64,000 nucleotides of DNA from Loktanella sp. M215 (GTDB taxonomy: Bacteria; Pseudomonadota; Alphaproteobacteria; Rhodobacterales; Rhodobacteraceae), in the NCBI RefSeq assembly GCF_021735925.1, contig NZ_WMEA01000001.1:1518001-1582000 (forward strand), in the 5' to 3' direction. Numbering within the stretch: the first letter of the stretch is position 1; each line of letters opens with the position of its first letter. Made by a program: the position numbers and the translations under genes. Under the pieces are notes generated by a model that was given only the letters and a program-made list of their open reading frames with translations, was not told the origin of the DNA and did no database searches. Shown piece by piece: positions 42,213 to 50,184 of this stretch.

Positions 42213-43016
42213 TCAGGCCCTGCGCCAGCCGCCCAGATCGACGGCCTGCGCCAGACGGGCCTTTTCGTCGCGGACGGCGGCGTCGCCCAGCGGACCACGG
42301 TTCAGGGCCAGAAACTGTTCCCACAGGGTCTGATCCGGTCCGGTATTGCCCTGACCCACGGCGACCAAATCGCTGCGCACATCGGCAGGGACCTGCATCA
42401 GGTCGCAGAATGCGCCGCCCGGACCCAGCGGATAGCTTTGCAGGTCCGACAGGGGCAGGGTAAAGACCGGCACGTCGCCCACGGCCTCGGCCATCACGGC
42501 TGCCATACCTGTCAGGTCGGCAGCCTTGGCGTAAGTGCTCGCAAAGGCCGCGGCTGACTGGGTCAGACGATGGCCGCGCAGGTGATGGCGGTAGGCGCTG
42601 AACAGCCAGCTTTCGGCGTCGCGGGTTGTCAGGATGACGCGCAGATGGGCGCCGGGGTAACGGTCCTGAAAATAGCCGGTCAGATAGGCGATCAACGTCG
42701 GTGCCGCTGCATAGGTGTCCACATCCGGCCAGCCGGGCAGGTGGCCCAGCAGTCCCTCGCAGGATATCAGCAGGTTCTGGCCGGGGTGCACGGCGGCCTC
42801 TGCCAGCGCCGCGTCAAGGGCAGGGACCATGTCCAGCAGGTCGGCGGGGTTCTGGCTGCGGGAAAAGCGGCAGGCCATCTGCACGACGGGCTTCAGGTGC
42901 CGCAGCATGACAGAGGTGAAATATGCATCCAGCGTCGCGCGGTTCAGCCACAGGAAATGCTGGATCGAGCTTGTGCCCGTCTTGTGGAACCCCGGATGCA
43001 GCAGGATCTCGGTCAT
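42213..43016 (-). CDS. Sulfotransferase-like P-loop protein, first of a pair
   Basis: A 267-residue protein with ILLHPGFHKTGTSSIQHFLW at the N terminus (PAPS P-loop) and RVILTTRDAESWLFSAYRHH at about 126-145 (3'-phosphate site Arg/Ser). Its ATG overlaps the rimM stop by 4 bases, so it is translated from the rpsP-rimM message. No glycosyltransferase or PAPS-synthesis gene is adjacent. Low sequence identity to the neighbouring copy suggests an old duplication or separate recruitment. Confidence 0.8.
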   Translation of the reverse strand: MTEILLHPGFHKTGTSSIQHFLWLNRATLDAYFTSVMLRHLKPVVQMACRFSRSQNPADLLDMVPALDAALAEAAVHPGQNLLISCEGLLGHLPGWPDVDTYAAAPTLIAYLTGYFQDRYPGAHLRVILTTRDAESWLFSAYRHHLRGHRLTQSAAAFASTYAKAADLTGMAAVMAEAVGDVPVFTLPLSDLQSYPLGPGGAFCDLMQVPADVRSDLVAVGQGNTGPDQTLWEQFLALNRGPLGDAAVRDEKARLAQAVDLGGWRRA

Positions 43017-43537
43017 GGCGCGGGAAAGAGGCCTTCGGGCGGGTCCGCGATGATCCGGCGCGTGGTCAGATCGACCGTGGGCACCAGTGCCTGCGTAAAG
43101 GGCAGCAGCACTGTTTCCGACTGTCCCGGCACGGCGATGTCCAGCAGATCGCCCGCGCCGTGATCCACGACCCGCACCACCCGGCCCAGCGTCGCGCCGC
43201 CGGTGTCCAGCACGGTCAGACCTTCCAGATCGGCGTAGTAGTATTCGTCGTCCGCGGGCGCTGGCAGGGCACTGCGCAGGGCGTAAAGGTCGACATTGGT
43301 CAGCGCGTCGGCGTCTTCCTTGGTCACCACGCCGTCAAGGCGCGCGGTAAAGCCGCCCTTGATCTGCCCGGTCAGCACGACCTGCGCAAAGGTCAGGCCG
43401 GTGTCGGTGGTCAGCGGCGTATAATCCGCGATGGCCTCGGGGTCGGCGCAGAAGGATTTCAGCCGCACCTCGCCGCGCACGCCGAAGGACCCCGACAGGC
43501 GGCCCACGATGACTTTCGGATCGGTTGTGGTGGTCAT
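43013..43537 (-). CDS. rimM: Ribosome maturation factor RimM
   Basis: Binds ribosomal protein S19 and helps mature the 30S head. The 174-residue protein has the RimM N-terminal barrel (VIVGRLSGSFGVRGEVRLKS) and PRC-barrel C-terminal part (YYADLEGLTVLDTGGATLGR, LLPFTQALVPTVD). The start MTTTTDPK is chosen over one 13 codons upstream. It follows rpsP as usual, but the next genes are sulfotransferase-like instead of trmD. Confidence 0.96.
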   Translation of the reverse strand: MTTTTDPKVIVGRLSGSFGVRGEVRLKSFCADPEAIADYTPLTTDTGLTFAQVVLTGQIKGGFTARLDGVVTKEDADALTNVDLYALRSALPAPADDEYYYADLEGLTVLDTGGATLGRVVRVVDHGAGDLLDIAVPGQSETVLLPFTQALVPTVDLTTRRIIADPPEGLFPAP

Positions 43538-43633
43538 GGCAAACCCTCTGCTTGGCGGGGCGCTGGTATGCAGCACCCGGCAAAGAAGCGGTGGGCCGGA
43601 TCGACGTGGCGATCCGGCCCGGCGCAGACAGGA

Positions 43634-44047
43634 TTACTCTTGTGCTGCGGCCTCTTCGGTGGTCTCTTCGGAAGGCGCCTCTTTCGGCGCGTTAGCGGCG
43701 TCGTCGATGGCCTTCTGCTTGGCGGCCTTTTCCTCGGCGCGCTTCACGGCCTGCTTGCCCGGCTCACCCTTTTTCAGGTTGGCGCGGTCCTTCTTGGGCA
43801 GGGTGCCGGCAGCTTCCAGCATGCGGGCGACGCGGTCGGTCGGGGTCGCACCCTGATCCAGCCAGTACTGCACGCGCTCCATGTCCATCTTGACGCGGTT
43901 CTCGTCGTCTTTTGCCAGCATCGGTGCGTAGGTGCCCAGCTTCTCCTTGAAGCGGCCGTCGCGCGGCATGCGGCTGTCGGCGGCGACGATGGAATAATAG
44001 GGGCGCTTCTTGGAGCCGCCGCGGGCGAGACGAATTTTCATGGCCAT
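43634..44047 (-). CDS. rpsP: 30S ribosomal protein S16 with extended tail
   Basis: bS16 with [20 protein letters not shown] and the core ending near residue 85 (GTLPKKD). Total length is 137 against about 80-90 for the E. coli protein; the extra C-terminal part is Lys/Glu/Ala-rich and ends in an acidic tail ([11 protein letters not shown]), as is common in Alphaproteobacteria. Confidence 0.97.
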   Translation of the reverse strand: MAMKIRLARGGSKKRPYYSIVAADSRMPRDGRFKEKLGTYAPMLAKDDENRVKMDMERVQYWLDQGATPTDRVARMLEAAGTLPKKDRANLKKGEPGKQAVKRAEEKAAKQKAIDDAANAPKEAPSEETTEEAAAQE

Positions 44048-44088
44048 TGGTGTAAGTCCTTCTTTGGATTGGATGACAGCGGGTGCCG

Positions 44089-44385
44089 TCAGGATTTGTG
44101 TTGTTCGTGGTGGTGGATGACTTCCTGAATGATGAAATTCAGGAATTTCTTGGCGAATTCAGGGTCCAGATCGGCCTGATCCGCAAGATGGGTGAGGCGG
44201 GCGATCTGCGTCGCCTCGCGCGTGGGGTCCGAGGGCGGCAGGGCGTGTTCCGCCTTCAGCCGGCCCACGGCCTGTGTGTGCTTGAACCGCTCGCCCAGCG
44301 TATAGACAAGGATCGCATCCAGCCGGTCGATGCTGGCGCGGTGATCCTTCAGGATCTCGGCGGCGCGGGTCGTGTCGTCGGTCAC
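44089..44385 (-). CDS. Chorismate mutase (AroQ class)
   Basis: Converts chorismate to prephenate on the way to Phe and Tyr. The 98-residue helical AroQ-type protein shows [19 protein letters not shown], followed by [20 protein letters not shown] and a final His-rich helix. Its start overlaps the stop of the preceding acetyltransferase gene by 4 bases. This position ahead of rpsP is usual in Rhodobacteraceae. Confidence 0.93.
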   Translation of the reverse strand: MTDDTTRAAEILKDHRASIDRLDAILVYTLGERFKHTQAVGRLKAEHALPPSDPTREATQIARLTHLADQADLDPEFAKKFLNFIIQEVIHHHEQHKS

Positions 44386-44954
44386 AGGTCATACTCCGGC
44401 CGGGCATAGCGCCAGACTTCGCAGCCGTCGTGAATTGCGCCGGGCCCCTTTTCGGCACCCAGACGCTTTGCCAGCGCAATCGCGCGGTCATTGTCCGGGT
44501 CGATATAGCTGACCAGCGTCTCGAAGCTCAGCGCGTTCCAGGCATTGTTGCGCGCCTTCTCGGAGGCTTCAAAGGCATAGCCTTCGCCCTCGGCCTCTTC
44601 GGTGAACAGGAACCCCAGTTCGGGTTCTGGATCGCCGGTCTCGTGGCCCAGCAACACGAAGCCCAGCACGCGCTTGTCGTCCTGATGCTCGACCGTCCAC
44701 AGCCCGCAGCCGCGCAGGATCCAGCTGGCGGTCAGCTGGATGAAATCGTCCCAGGCGCCTTCGCGGGTCAGCGGGCCGGACACGTAGCGGCCACGGTCGG
44801 AGGTCACCAGATCGGCGAAGACGTCGAAGTCTTCCATGTGGGGCCCGCGCAGGAAGGTGCGGTCGGATGCGATGCGCGGCAGCGCCTGCACGATGCGGTC
44901 GGCGGCAATGGCGGCCTGTCCGGCGGGGGGCTGTTCCCAGGGGTGGATGGTCAT
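44382..44954 (-). CDS. GNAT family N-acetyltransferase
   Basis: A 190-residue RimJ/RimL-type acetyltransferase: RTFLRGPHMEDFDVFADLV near the start, GFVLLGHETGDPEPELGFLF, then the acetyl-CoA region AFEASEKARNNAWNALSFET and YIDPDNDRAIALAKRLGAE. The substrate is unknown. It is preceded after 25 bases by a related acetyltransferase gene and overlaps the chorismate mutase gene by 4 bases, so all are in the ffh-rpsP message. Confidence 0.9.
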   Translation of the reverse strand: MTIHPWEQPPAGQAAIAADRIVQALPRIASDRTFLRGPHMEDFDVFADLVTSDRGRYVSGPLTREGAWDDFIQLTASWILRGCGLWTVEHQDDKRVLGFVLLGHETGDPEPELGFLFTEEAEGEGYAFEASEKARNNAWNALSFETLVSYIDPDNDRAIALAKRLGAEKGPGAIHDGCEVWRYARPEYDL

Positions 44955-44979
44955 GGAGAGTCTCCGGATGATGCGGGTG

Positions 44980-45510
44980 TCAGTGGTCGGTGTTGGGCGC
45001 GTGGTGCCGCCAGACGGCACTGTCGTCGTAGTTGGCGGGGCGCGGGGCCTTGGGATCGCGGACGGCGCCCAATTTCTCGGCCAGGGCCACGGACCGGGTA
45101 TTGTCCGGGTGGATGTAGCTGACCGCGGTGGTCCAGCCCAGCACGTTGAAGGCATGGGTCAAGCTCGCGCGGGCAGCCTCGGACGCGATGCCGGTGCCTT
45201 CGGTGGCGGCATCGAAGATCATCCAGCCGATTTCGGTTTCCGGCCAGTCGGGCGGCGTCCAGGGGCCGATCAGGCCCAGCGCGGTATCGTCGCCGCGCAG
45301 GGTCACGGCCCACATGCCGCAACCGAAGATGTCCCAATGGCCCAGTTCGGCGGCAAAGCTGCGCCAGATGCTGCCGAGGTTGCCCTGCTGGTGAAAGAAT
45401 GTGGCACGGTCCGACATCATGAAGTCGCGGAACGCCGGCCAGTCGCCCGGGGCAGGGCGACGCAGGATCAGGCGGCCGGTCTGAAGGGTGGGAGCGGCGG
45501 GCGTCTTCAT
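44980..45510 (-). CDS. GNAT family N-acetyltransferase
   Basis: A 176-residue RimJ/RimL-type acetyltransferase (TGRLILRRPAPGDWPAFRDF, GLIGPWTPPDWPETEIGWMI, EAARASLTHAFNVLGWTTA, YIHPDNTRSVALAEKLGAV), a paralogue of the next gene. The pair probably arose by tandem duplication. The start MKTPAAPT lies 165 bases after the ffh stop. Confidence 0.9.
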   Translation of the reverse strand: MKTPAAPTLQTGRLILRRPAPGDWPAFRDFMMSDRATFFHQQGNLGSIWRSFAAELGHWDIFGCGMWAVTLRGDDTALGLIGPWTPPDWPETEIGWMIFDAATEGTGIASEAARASLTHAFNVLGWTTAVSYIHPDNTRSVALAEKLGAVRDPKAPRPANYDDSAVWRHHAPNTDH

Positions 45511-45624
45511 GCGGAGACCTCGGTGGTGGGGGCTTGGGCGAGGGAGAGCGTGCGGATGCGGCACAAGGCCTGACCGCGCGGCTGCGTCAGGCGGCACCGC
45601 GCTGCCCGGCGGTGAGGGCGGGAT

Positions 45625-45658
45625 GCCTCCGGCGGGAGTATTGGGGAAAAAGCGAGGA
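45625..45658 (+). repeat. Dispersed intergenic element, family 2, copy F
   Basis: GCCTCCGGCGGGAGTATTGG followed by GGAAAAAGCGAGGA, closely matching copy E (23510-23540), with a small CTCC-GGCG-GGAG hairpin at its start. It lies in the gap between ffh and the acetyltransferase genes, in the opposite orientation to both. Confidence 0.5.
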
Positions 45659-45674
45659 TGAAGACGGGCATCGC

Positions 45675-47177
45675 TTATTTCTTCTTGCCGAAGCCGGAGA
45701 GGCCGGCGGGCAATTTCATGCCGCCGCCGCCGAGGCCGGGGAGGCCGCCCATGCCCCCGGCGGGCATCTTGCCTTGCAGGGCTTTTGCGGCCTCTTGCAT
45801 GGCGGCGGGGTCGTTCATGTCGGGCATGCCGCCACCCTTGCCCATCATCTGCTTCATCGCGTTCTTGAGCATCCCGCCCTTGCCCATCTTCTTCATCATG
45901 TCGGCCATCTGGCGGTGCTGCTTGACCAGCTTGTTCAACTCGCTGACCTCAAGGCCTGCGCCCTTGGCGATCCGCTTCTTGCGGCTGGCGGCCATCAGGT
46001 CGGGGTTGGCGCGTTCCTTCTTGGTCATCGAGTTGATGAGGGCGATCTGGCGGCGCAGGATCGAATCGTCGATGCCGGCGGCGTCCATCTGCTTGGACAT
46101 CTTGCCCATGCCGGGCAGCATGCCCATCATGCCTTCCATCCCGCCCATCTTGAGCATCTGTTCCAGCTGCATCTTGAGGTCGTTCATGTTGAACCGGCCC
46201 TGCTGGAACCGCTTCATCATCTTTTCGGCCTGCTGCGCCTCGATCGTGGCCTGCGCCTTTTCGACGAGGGCGACGATGTCGCCCATGCCAAGGATGCGGC
46301 CGGCGATGCGCGACGGCTCGAAGGTCTCGATCGCGTCCATCTTTTCGCCAAGGCCGACGAAGCGGATCGGCTTGCCGGTGATGGCGCGCATGGACAGGGC
46401 GGCACCGCCGCGACCGTCGCCGTCCATCCGGGTCAGCACGACGCCGGTGACGCCGATCTTGTCGTCGAATTCCTGCGCGACGTTGACCGCGTCCTGACCG
46501 GTCAGGCCGTCCACCACCAGCAGCGTCTCGCGCGGGTTGGCGATGTCGCGGACGGCGGCGGCCTGCGCGATCAGTTCGGCGTCGATGTGCAGACGGCCCG
46601 CAGTGTCGAGCATGTAGACGTCGTAGCCGCCCAAGCTGGCCGCGATCTTGGCGCGTTTGGCGATCTGGACGGGGGTTTCGCCCTTGACGATGGGCAGGGT
46701 GTCGACGCCGATCTGCACGCCGAGGATCGCCAATTGTTCCATCGCGGCGGGGCGGTTGGTGTCGAGGGAGGCCATCAGCACGCGCTTGCCCTCACGCTCT
46801 TTCAGGCGCTTTGCCAGCTTGGCGGTGGTCGTGGTCTTGCCGGAGCCTTGCAGCCCGACCATCAGGATCGGCGCAGGCGGGTTGTCGATCTTCAGCGCGC
46901 CGGGATCGGTGTCGCCGGTCAGCACGCGCTCCAGCTCGTCATGGACGATCTTGACGACCTGCTGGCCGGGGGTGATCGACTTGGTGACGGCCTGACCGGT
47001 CGCCTTGGCCTGCACGGCGGCGACGAAGTCGCGCGCGACGGGCAGCGAGACGTCAGCCTCCAGCAGGGCGGTGCGCACCTCGCGCAGGGCGGTTTTCACG
47101 TCGTCGTCGGACAGCGCACCCTGCTTGGTCAGCTTGTCGAAGACGCCTGACAGGCGGTCTGATAGGTTCTCGAACAT
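45675..47177 (-). CDS. ffh: Signal recognition particle protein Ffh
   Basis: SRP54 GTPase that binds signal sequences and the 4.5S RNA and brings ribosomes to FtsY. The 500-residue protein has the N helical bundle, Walker A GLQGSGKT (108-115), LDTAGRLHIDAELI and VDGLTGQDAVN in the G domain, and a Met-rich M domain (QLEQMLKMGGMEGMMGMLPG) with the RNA-binding helix-turn SRKKRIAKGAG. The C-terminal tail is unusually Gly/Met-rich. Confidence 0.98.
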   Translation of the reverse strand: MFENLSDRLSGVFDKLTKQGALSDDDVKTALREVRTALLEADVSLPVARDFVAAVQAKATGQAVTKSITPGQQVVKIVHDELERVLTGDTDPGALKIDNPPAPILMVGLQGSGKTTTTAKLAKRLKEREGKRVLMASLDTNRPAAMEQLAILGVQIGVDTLPIVKGETPVQIAKRAKIAASLGGYDVYMLDTAGRLHIDAELIAQAAAVRDIANPRETLLVVDGLTGQDAVNVAQEFDDKIGVTGVVLTRMDGDGRGGAALSMRAITGKPIRFVGLGEKMDAIETFEPSRIAGRILGMGDIVALVEKAQATIEAQQAEKMMKRFQQGRFNMNDLKMQLEQMLKMGGMEGMMGMLPGMGKMSKQMDAAGIDDSILRRQIALINSMTKKERANPDLMAASRKKRIAKGAGLEVSELNKLVKQHRQMADMMKKMGKGGMLKNAMKQMMGKGGGMPDMNDPAAMQEAAKALQGKMPAGGMGGLPGLGGGGMKLPAGLSGFGKKK

Positions 47178-47239
47178 CGGCGCGTGCCCCGTATCTCGTT
47201 ACATCCGGGGCATCTTATAGCACCAGACGATCAATGCAG

Positions 47240-47330
47240 TAACGCCCCCGTGGGCGCAACGCGCTGACGAGGGGCGATCCCCCGACCAGCGAGGGACCGG
47301 AAGGCTGTGCTTCCGGGTGTTGGGTGGCGT
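47240..47330. other. Hairpin-rich intergenic block of unknown nature
   Basis: Within the 175-base gap between ffh and the DoxX gene are several strong inverted repeats, among them GCCCCCGTGGGC (47243-47254) and CCGGAAG-GCTGTG-CTTCCGG (47297-47316), with further complementary runs between. It does not match the 4.5S RNA core. It could be a dispersed repeat common to this family or a small structured RNA. Confidence 0.35.
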
Positions 47331-47352
47331 TTAGAAGGTGCGGGGGCCCGAG

Positions 47353-47709
47353 TCAAGCGCGGGGCAGGCGGGCGCCGATCTGGGCGGCGTAGGCATAGGC
47401 GACGGCGGCACAGGCGACGGTCAGCAGGATCAGGTGCCAGAATGGCAGCGTCGTGAAGAGCAGCAGCGCGAGCGTCCCCGTCATGACCGTGGCCATCAAC
47501 AGCAGGGCGGCGAACCCTTGCACGCCGGGCACCCACAGGCCGATGGCGCCCAGCACCTCGACCGTGCCCGTCACATAGCGCGGCCATTGGCCGAAACCGA
47601 TGGCATCGTAGATCGCGACGTCAGCGGCGCCGGAGGTCAGCTTGCGCAGACCGAAATAGAGGAAGGCCACGGTAAGGGCGGCGCGGAGGAGCGTGATGAT
47701 GATTTTCAT
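47353..47709 (-). CDS. DoxX family membrane protein
   Basis: A 118-residue protein with four hydrophobic stretches and the DoxX-type pattern LTVAFLYFGLRKLTSG, YVTGTVEVLGAIGLWVPG. DoxX proteins are membrane proteins linked to quinone or thiosulfate chemistry in a few cases, otherwise unknown. Its start overlaps the stop of the esterase gene by 4 bases (ATGA). Confidence 0.85.
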   Translation of the reverse strand: MKIIITLLRAALTVAFLYFGLRKLTSGAADVAIYDAIGFGQWPRYVTGTVEVLGAIGLWVPGVQGFAALLLMATVMTGTLALLLFTTLPFWHLILLTVACAAVAYAYAAQIGARLPRA

Positions 47710-48623
47710 GAAGCGGAGGTAGCGCGCGCCGCGTGCTTTGCCAGAAACGCACCGACGGCGGCGACGCTGGCGTCCGCCTCTGGCGTGCGGCCGACGTTCA
47801 TGTGCCAGACGTGGGGCAGGCCGGTGCTTTCGGTCAGGGTCACATCGACGTCCTGCGCGCGCAGATGGCGGGCCATCAGGCGGGCGTCGTCATAAAGCAC
47901 CTCTGTCGTGTCCGTATGGATCAGCACGGGCGGTGCACCATGGAAATCGCCCAGGATCGGCGAGGCGTCCGGTTGCGCGGGATCCGCGCCGTTCAGATAG
48001 GCGGCGACGCCGCGGGCACCCCAGCGGGTCGACACCAGCGGGTCGTGACGCCGGTTCGTGGTCAGCGACGGGTTCTGCAACCGCAGGTCCGTCACCGGGC
48101 ACAGCGCCGCGACGGCGGCGGGCATCGGCAATCCCTTGGCGAGGATCCGCCCCAGCAGGGCCAGTGCGATATTGCCGCCCGCGCTGTCGCCCGCCAGTGC
48201 CAGCGGTCCCGACGCGGGATCGGCCGCAAGGGCGCGCCACGCGGCCTCTGCATCGTCGAGGCCCGCGGGGAAGGGGTGTTCCGGCGCGAGGCGGTAGTTG
48301 AGAAATACCGCGCGCATGCCCGCCGCCTGCCCCAGGCGGGCCACCAGATGGCGATAGCCGCGCAGGTTGCCCAGCATGAAGGCGCCGCCGTGGATGTAAA
48401 GCAGCGTGCCGTGGTTGTGGGGCTGGCCCATGTCGCACAGGGTACAGGTCCGCCGCCCCAGTTGCACAGGTTCCAGCGTCAGTCCCTTGGGCGTGCGGAC
48501 GCCGATGACCGCGTTGAGCGTGAACAGGCGACGCAGGATGTAGGGGCTGCCGACCAGCGCCAGAAGCGGCTTTTGCACCAGGCGGGCGTTCAGCGTGGCA
48601 AGGCGTTGGGGCAATGACGGCAT
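47706..48623 (-). CDS. Alpha/beta hydrolase, hormone-sensitive-lipase-type esterase
   Basis: A 305-residue esterase with the HSL-family signature LLYIHGGAFMLGNLRGYRHL, FLNYRLAPEHPFPAGLDDA, nucleophile Ser in LALAGDSAGGNIALAL, then SPILGDFHGAPPVLIH and the late catalytic His in GLPHVWHMN. The start is MPSLPQRLA; the open frame upstream is antisense to the LysR gene. It is divergent from that LysR gene across 129 bases and may be its target; DoxX follows in the same transcript. Confidence 0.9.
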   Translation of the reverse strand: MPSLPQRLATLNARLVQKPLLALVGSPYILRRLFTLNAVIGVRTPKGLTLEPVQLGRRTCTLCDMGQPHNHGTLLYIHGGAFMLGNLRGYRHLVARLGQAAGMRAVFLNYRLAPEHPFPAGLDDAEAAWRALAADPASGPLALAGDSAGGNIALALLGRILAKGLPMPAAVAALCPVTDLRLQNPSLTTNRRHDPLVSTRWGARGVAAYLNGADPAQPDASPILGDFHGAPPVLIHTDTTEVLYDDARLMARHLRAQDVDVTLTESTGLPHVWHMNVGRTPEADASVAAVGAFLAKHAARATSAS

Positions 48624-48752
48624 GTCACCTATGTCGGTCCGTGTGTCACGCCGGTCAAGCGTGTTGCGGTGTCGCGCCGATTCGACATTGCAAATCCGAA
48701 CCGAATTGTCGAAATCTGTGTGGAAATGTTCCCGAACGCACAGGACGCCGAG

Positions 48753-49631
48753 ATGGACAGCTGGGACGAAATCCGTACGGCCTTTCAGGTGGCGCGCGCC
48801 GGCACGGTCAGTGGGGCGGCAGAGACCTTGGGCGTTCACCACGCCACGGTGATCCGCCATATCGACGCGCTTGAAGGGCGGTTGGGCGTGAAGCTGTTCC
48901 AGCGTCATGCGCGCGGCTACACCGCGACCGAGGCTGGCACCGACCTGCTGCGCGTCGCACAGGCCACGGACGAGCAGTTCACGCAATTGGCAGGCCGGAT
49001 CAAGGGCTTGGGCGAGGGCGTGCGCGGCAGTCTGGTCGTGACCTCCCTGGCGTCTTTGGGGCCGATCCTGATGCCCGTGCTGGTCGGGTTCCAGCGGGAG
49101 TATCCCGAAATCCGCCTGCAGTTCCTGACCGGCGACCGGGTCCTGCGGCTGGAATACGGCGAGGCGCATGTGGCGATCCGGGCGGGCAAGCAACCGTCGG
49201 AGCCTGACAATGTCGTGCAGTCGCTAGTTACCCAGCGCATGGCACTGGTCGCGTCCGACGACTACATCGCGCATTACGGCATGCCCGCGGATGAGGATGA
49301 CCTGAAGAACCACGTCTTCGTCAGCCATGTCGAAGAACCGCACCGCGCGCCCTTCTTCCGCTGGCTGCACGAAAAGGTCGGGCCAGAGCGGATGGTGCTG
49401 CGCGCGACCGACATGCGGGTGATGACCGATGCCATTCTGAAAGGCGCCGGCATCGGCTTCATGTCGGAACTGGAGCTGCCGCTGCACCCGGAGGTGAAGC
49501 GCGTGATGCCATCGCGCGACGAATGGGCGGCGCAGCTGTGGCTGGTGACGCACGTCGATCTGCACCGCAGCGTGAAGGTCCAGACCTTCCTCAGCTATCT
49601 CAAGGCGCATACGACCGACTGGTCCGACTGA
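48753..49631 (+). CDS. LysR family transcriptional regulator
   Basis: A 292-residue LysR regulator: WDEIRTAFQVARAGTVSGAA and VHHATVIRHIDALEGRLGVK form the winged helix, followed by a substrate-binding domain with GSLVVTSLASLGPILMPVLV. The ATG at 48753 fits the family start; an in-frame Met nine codons earlier is possible. It is divergent from the esterase/DoxX pair and probably regulates it. Confidence 0.9.
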   Translation: MDSWDEIRTAFQVARAGTVSGAAETLGVHHATVIRHIDALEGRLGVKLFQRHARGYTATEAGTDLLRVAQATDEQFTQLAGRIKGLGEGVRGSLVVTSLASLGPILMPVLVGFQREYPEIRLQFLTGDRVLRLEYGEAHVAIRAGKQPSEPDNVVQSLVTQRMALVASDDYIAHYGMPADEDDLKNHVFVSHVEEPHRAPFFRWLHEKVGPERMVLRATDMRVMTDAILKGAGIGFMSELELPLHPEVKRVMPSRDEWAAQLWLVTHVDLHRSVKVQTFLSYLKAHTTDWSD

Positions 49632-49753
49632 ACGCGCCACGGGGCGGGGTCTTGCTGAAACTGGCGCAGTCTTTTGCCGATGTGCCGGACGGGCGTGCAA
49701 CCGCAAGGGCGTTCTGCGGGTTCGGTCTGCACAGTATCACGAAAGGATACGAC

Positions 49754-50101
49754 ATGCAGAGCGAACACAATCTGATCGATTCCAGCCGTGTGAACGGCAC
49801 CGAAGTCTATGGCGCGGACCGCCAGCAGATCGGTCATATCGACCATCTGATGATCGACAAGCAGTCCGGCAACGTCGCCTATGCGGTGATGAACTTTGGC
49901 GGGTTTCTGGGCATGGGCGAAGAGCATCAGCCGCTGCCGTGGAAATCCCTGCGCTATGATACCGGGCTGGGTGGATACGTCACCGACCTGACCAAGGACC
50001 AGCTGACCGGCGCGCCGGAACGGTCCGACACCTGGGACCGCGACCGCGACTACGAGGCACGGCTGCACGACTATTACGGTCTGGCGCCCTACTGGATCTG
50101 A
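49754..50101 (+). CDS. PRC-barrel domain protein
   Basis: A 115-residue cytoplasmic PRC-barrel protein: LIDSSRVNGTEVYGADRQQI and IDHLMIDKQSGNVAYAVMNF with PLPWKSLRYDTGLGGYV in the usual place. Related small PRC-barrel proteins of Alphaproteobacteria are often stress-linked; no partner is known. GAAAGGATACGAC precedes the ATG. The 122 bases between it and the LysR gene hold no other gene. Confidence 0.88.
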   Translation: MQSEHNLIDSSRVNGTEVYGADRQQIGHIDHLMIDKQSGNVAYAVMNFGGFLGMGEEHQPLPWKSLRYDTGLGGYVTDLTKDQLTGAPERSDTWDRDRDYEARLHDYYGLAPYWI

Positions 50102-50156
50102 CGGTCGACCTTATCCGCGGGGAAGGCGAACGGTCACCTTATCAAAGGGTTAATGA

Positions 50157-50184
50157 CGTGGCCGGATCAGCCGATCCGGCCACG
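50157..50184 (-). terminator. Stem-loop overlapping the aroC stop codon
   Basis: CGTGGCCGGATC-AGCC-GATCCGGCCACG, a perfect 12-base stem. The aroC stop (50167-50169) lies inside the structure, which is followed by TCATTAACC on the minus strand. Termination is likely from position and strength, although the T run is weak. Confidence 0.6.

Noticed and set aside
45534..47150. 538-codon plus-strand open frame
   Set aside because: Exactly opposite ffh; His/Leu/Asp-rich product produced by ffh codon bias.
47178..47352. 4.5S (SRP) RNA gene next to ffh
   Set aside because: The conserved GGTCCGGAAGGAAGCAGCC-type core is absent; only a superficially similar CCGGAAG hairpin is present.
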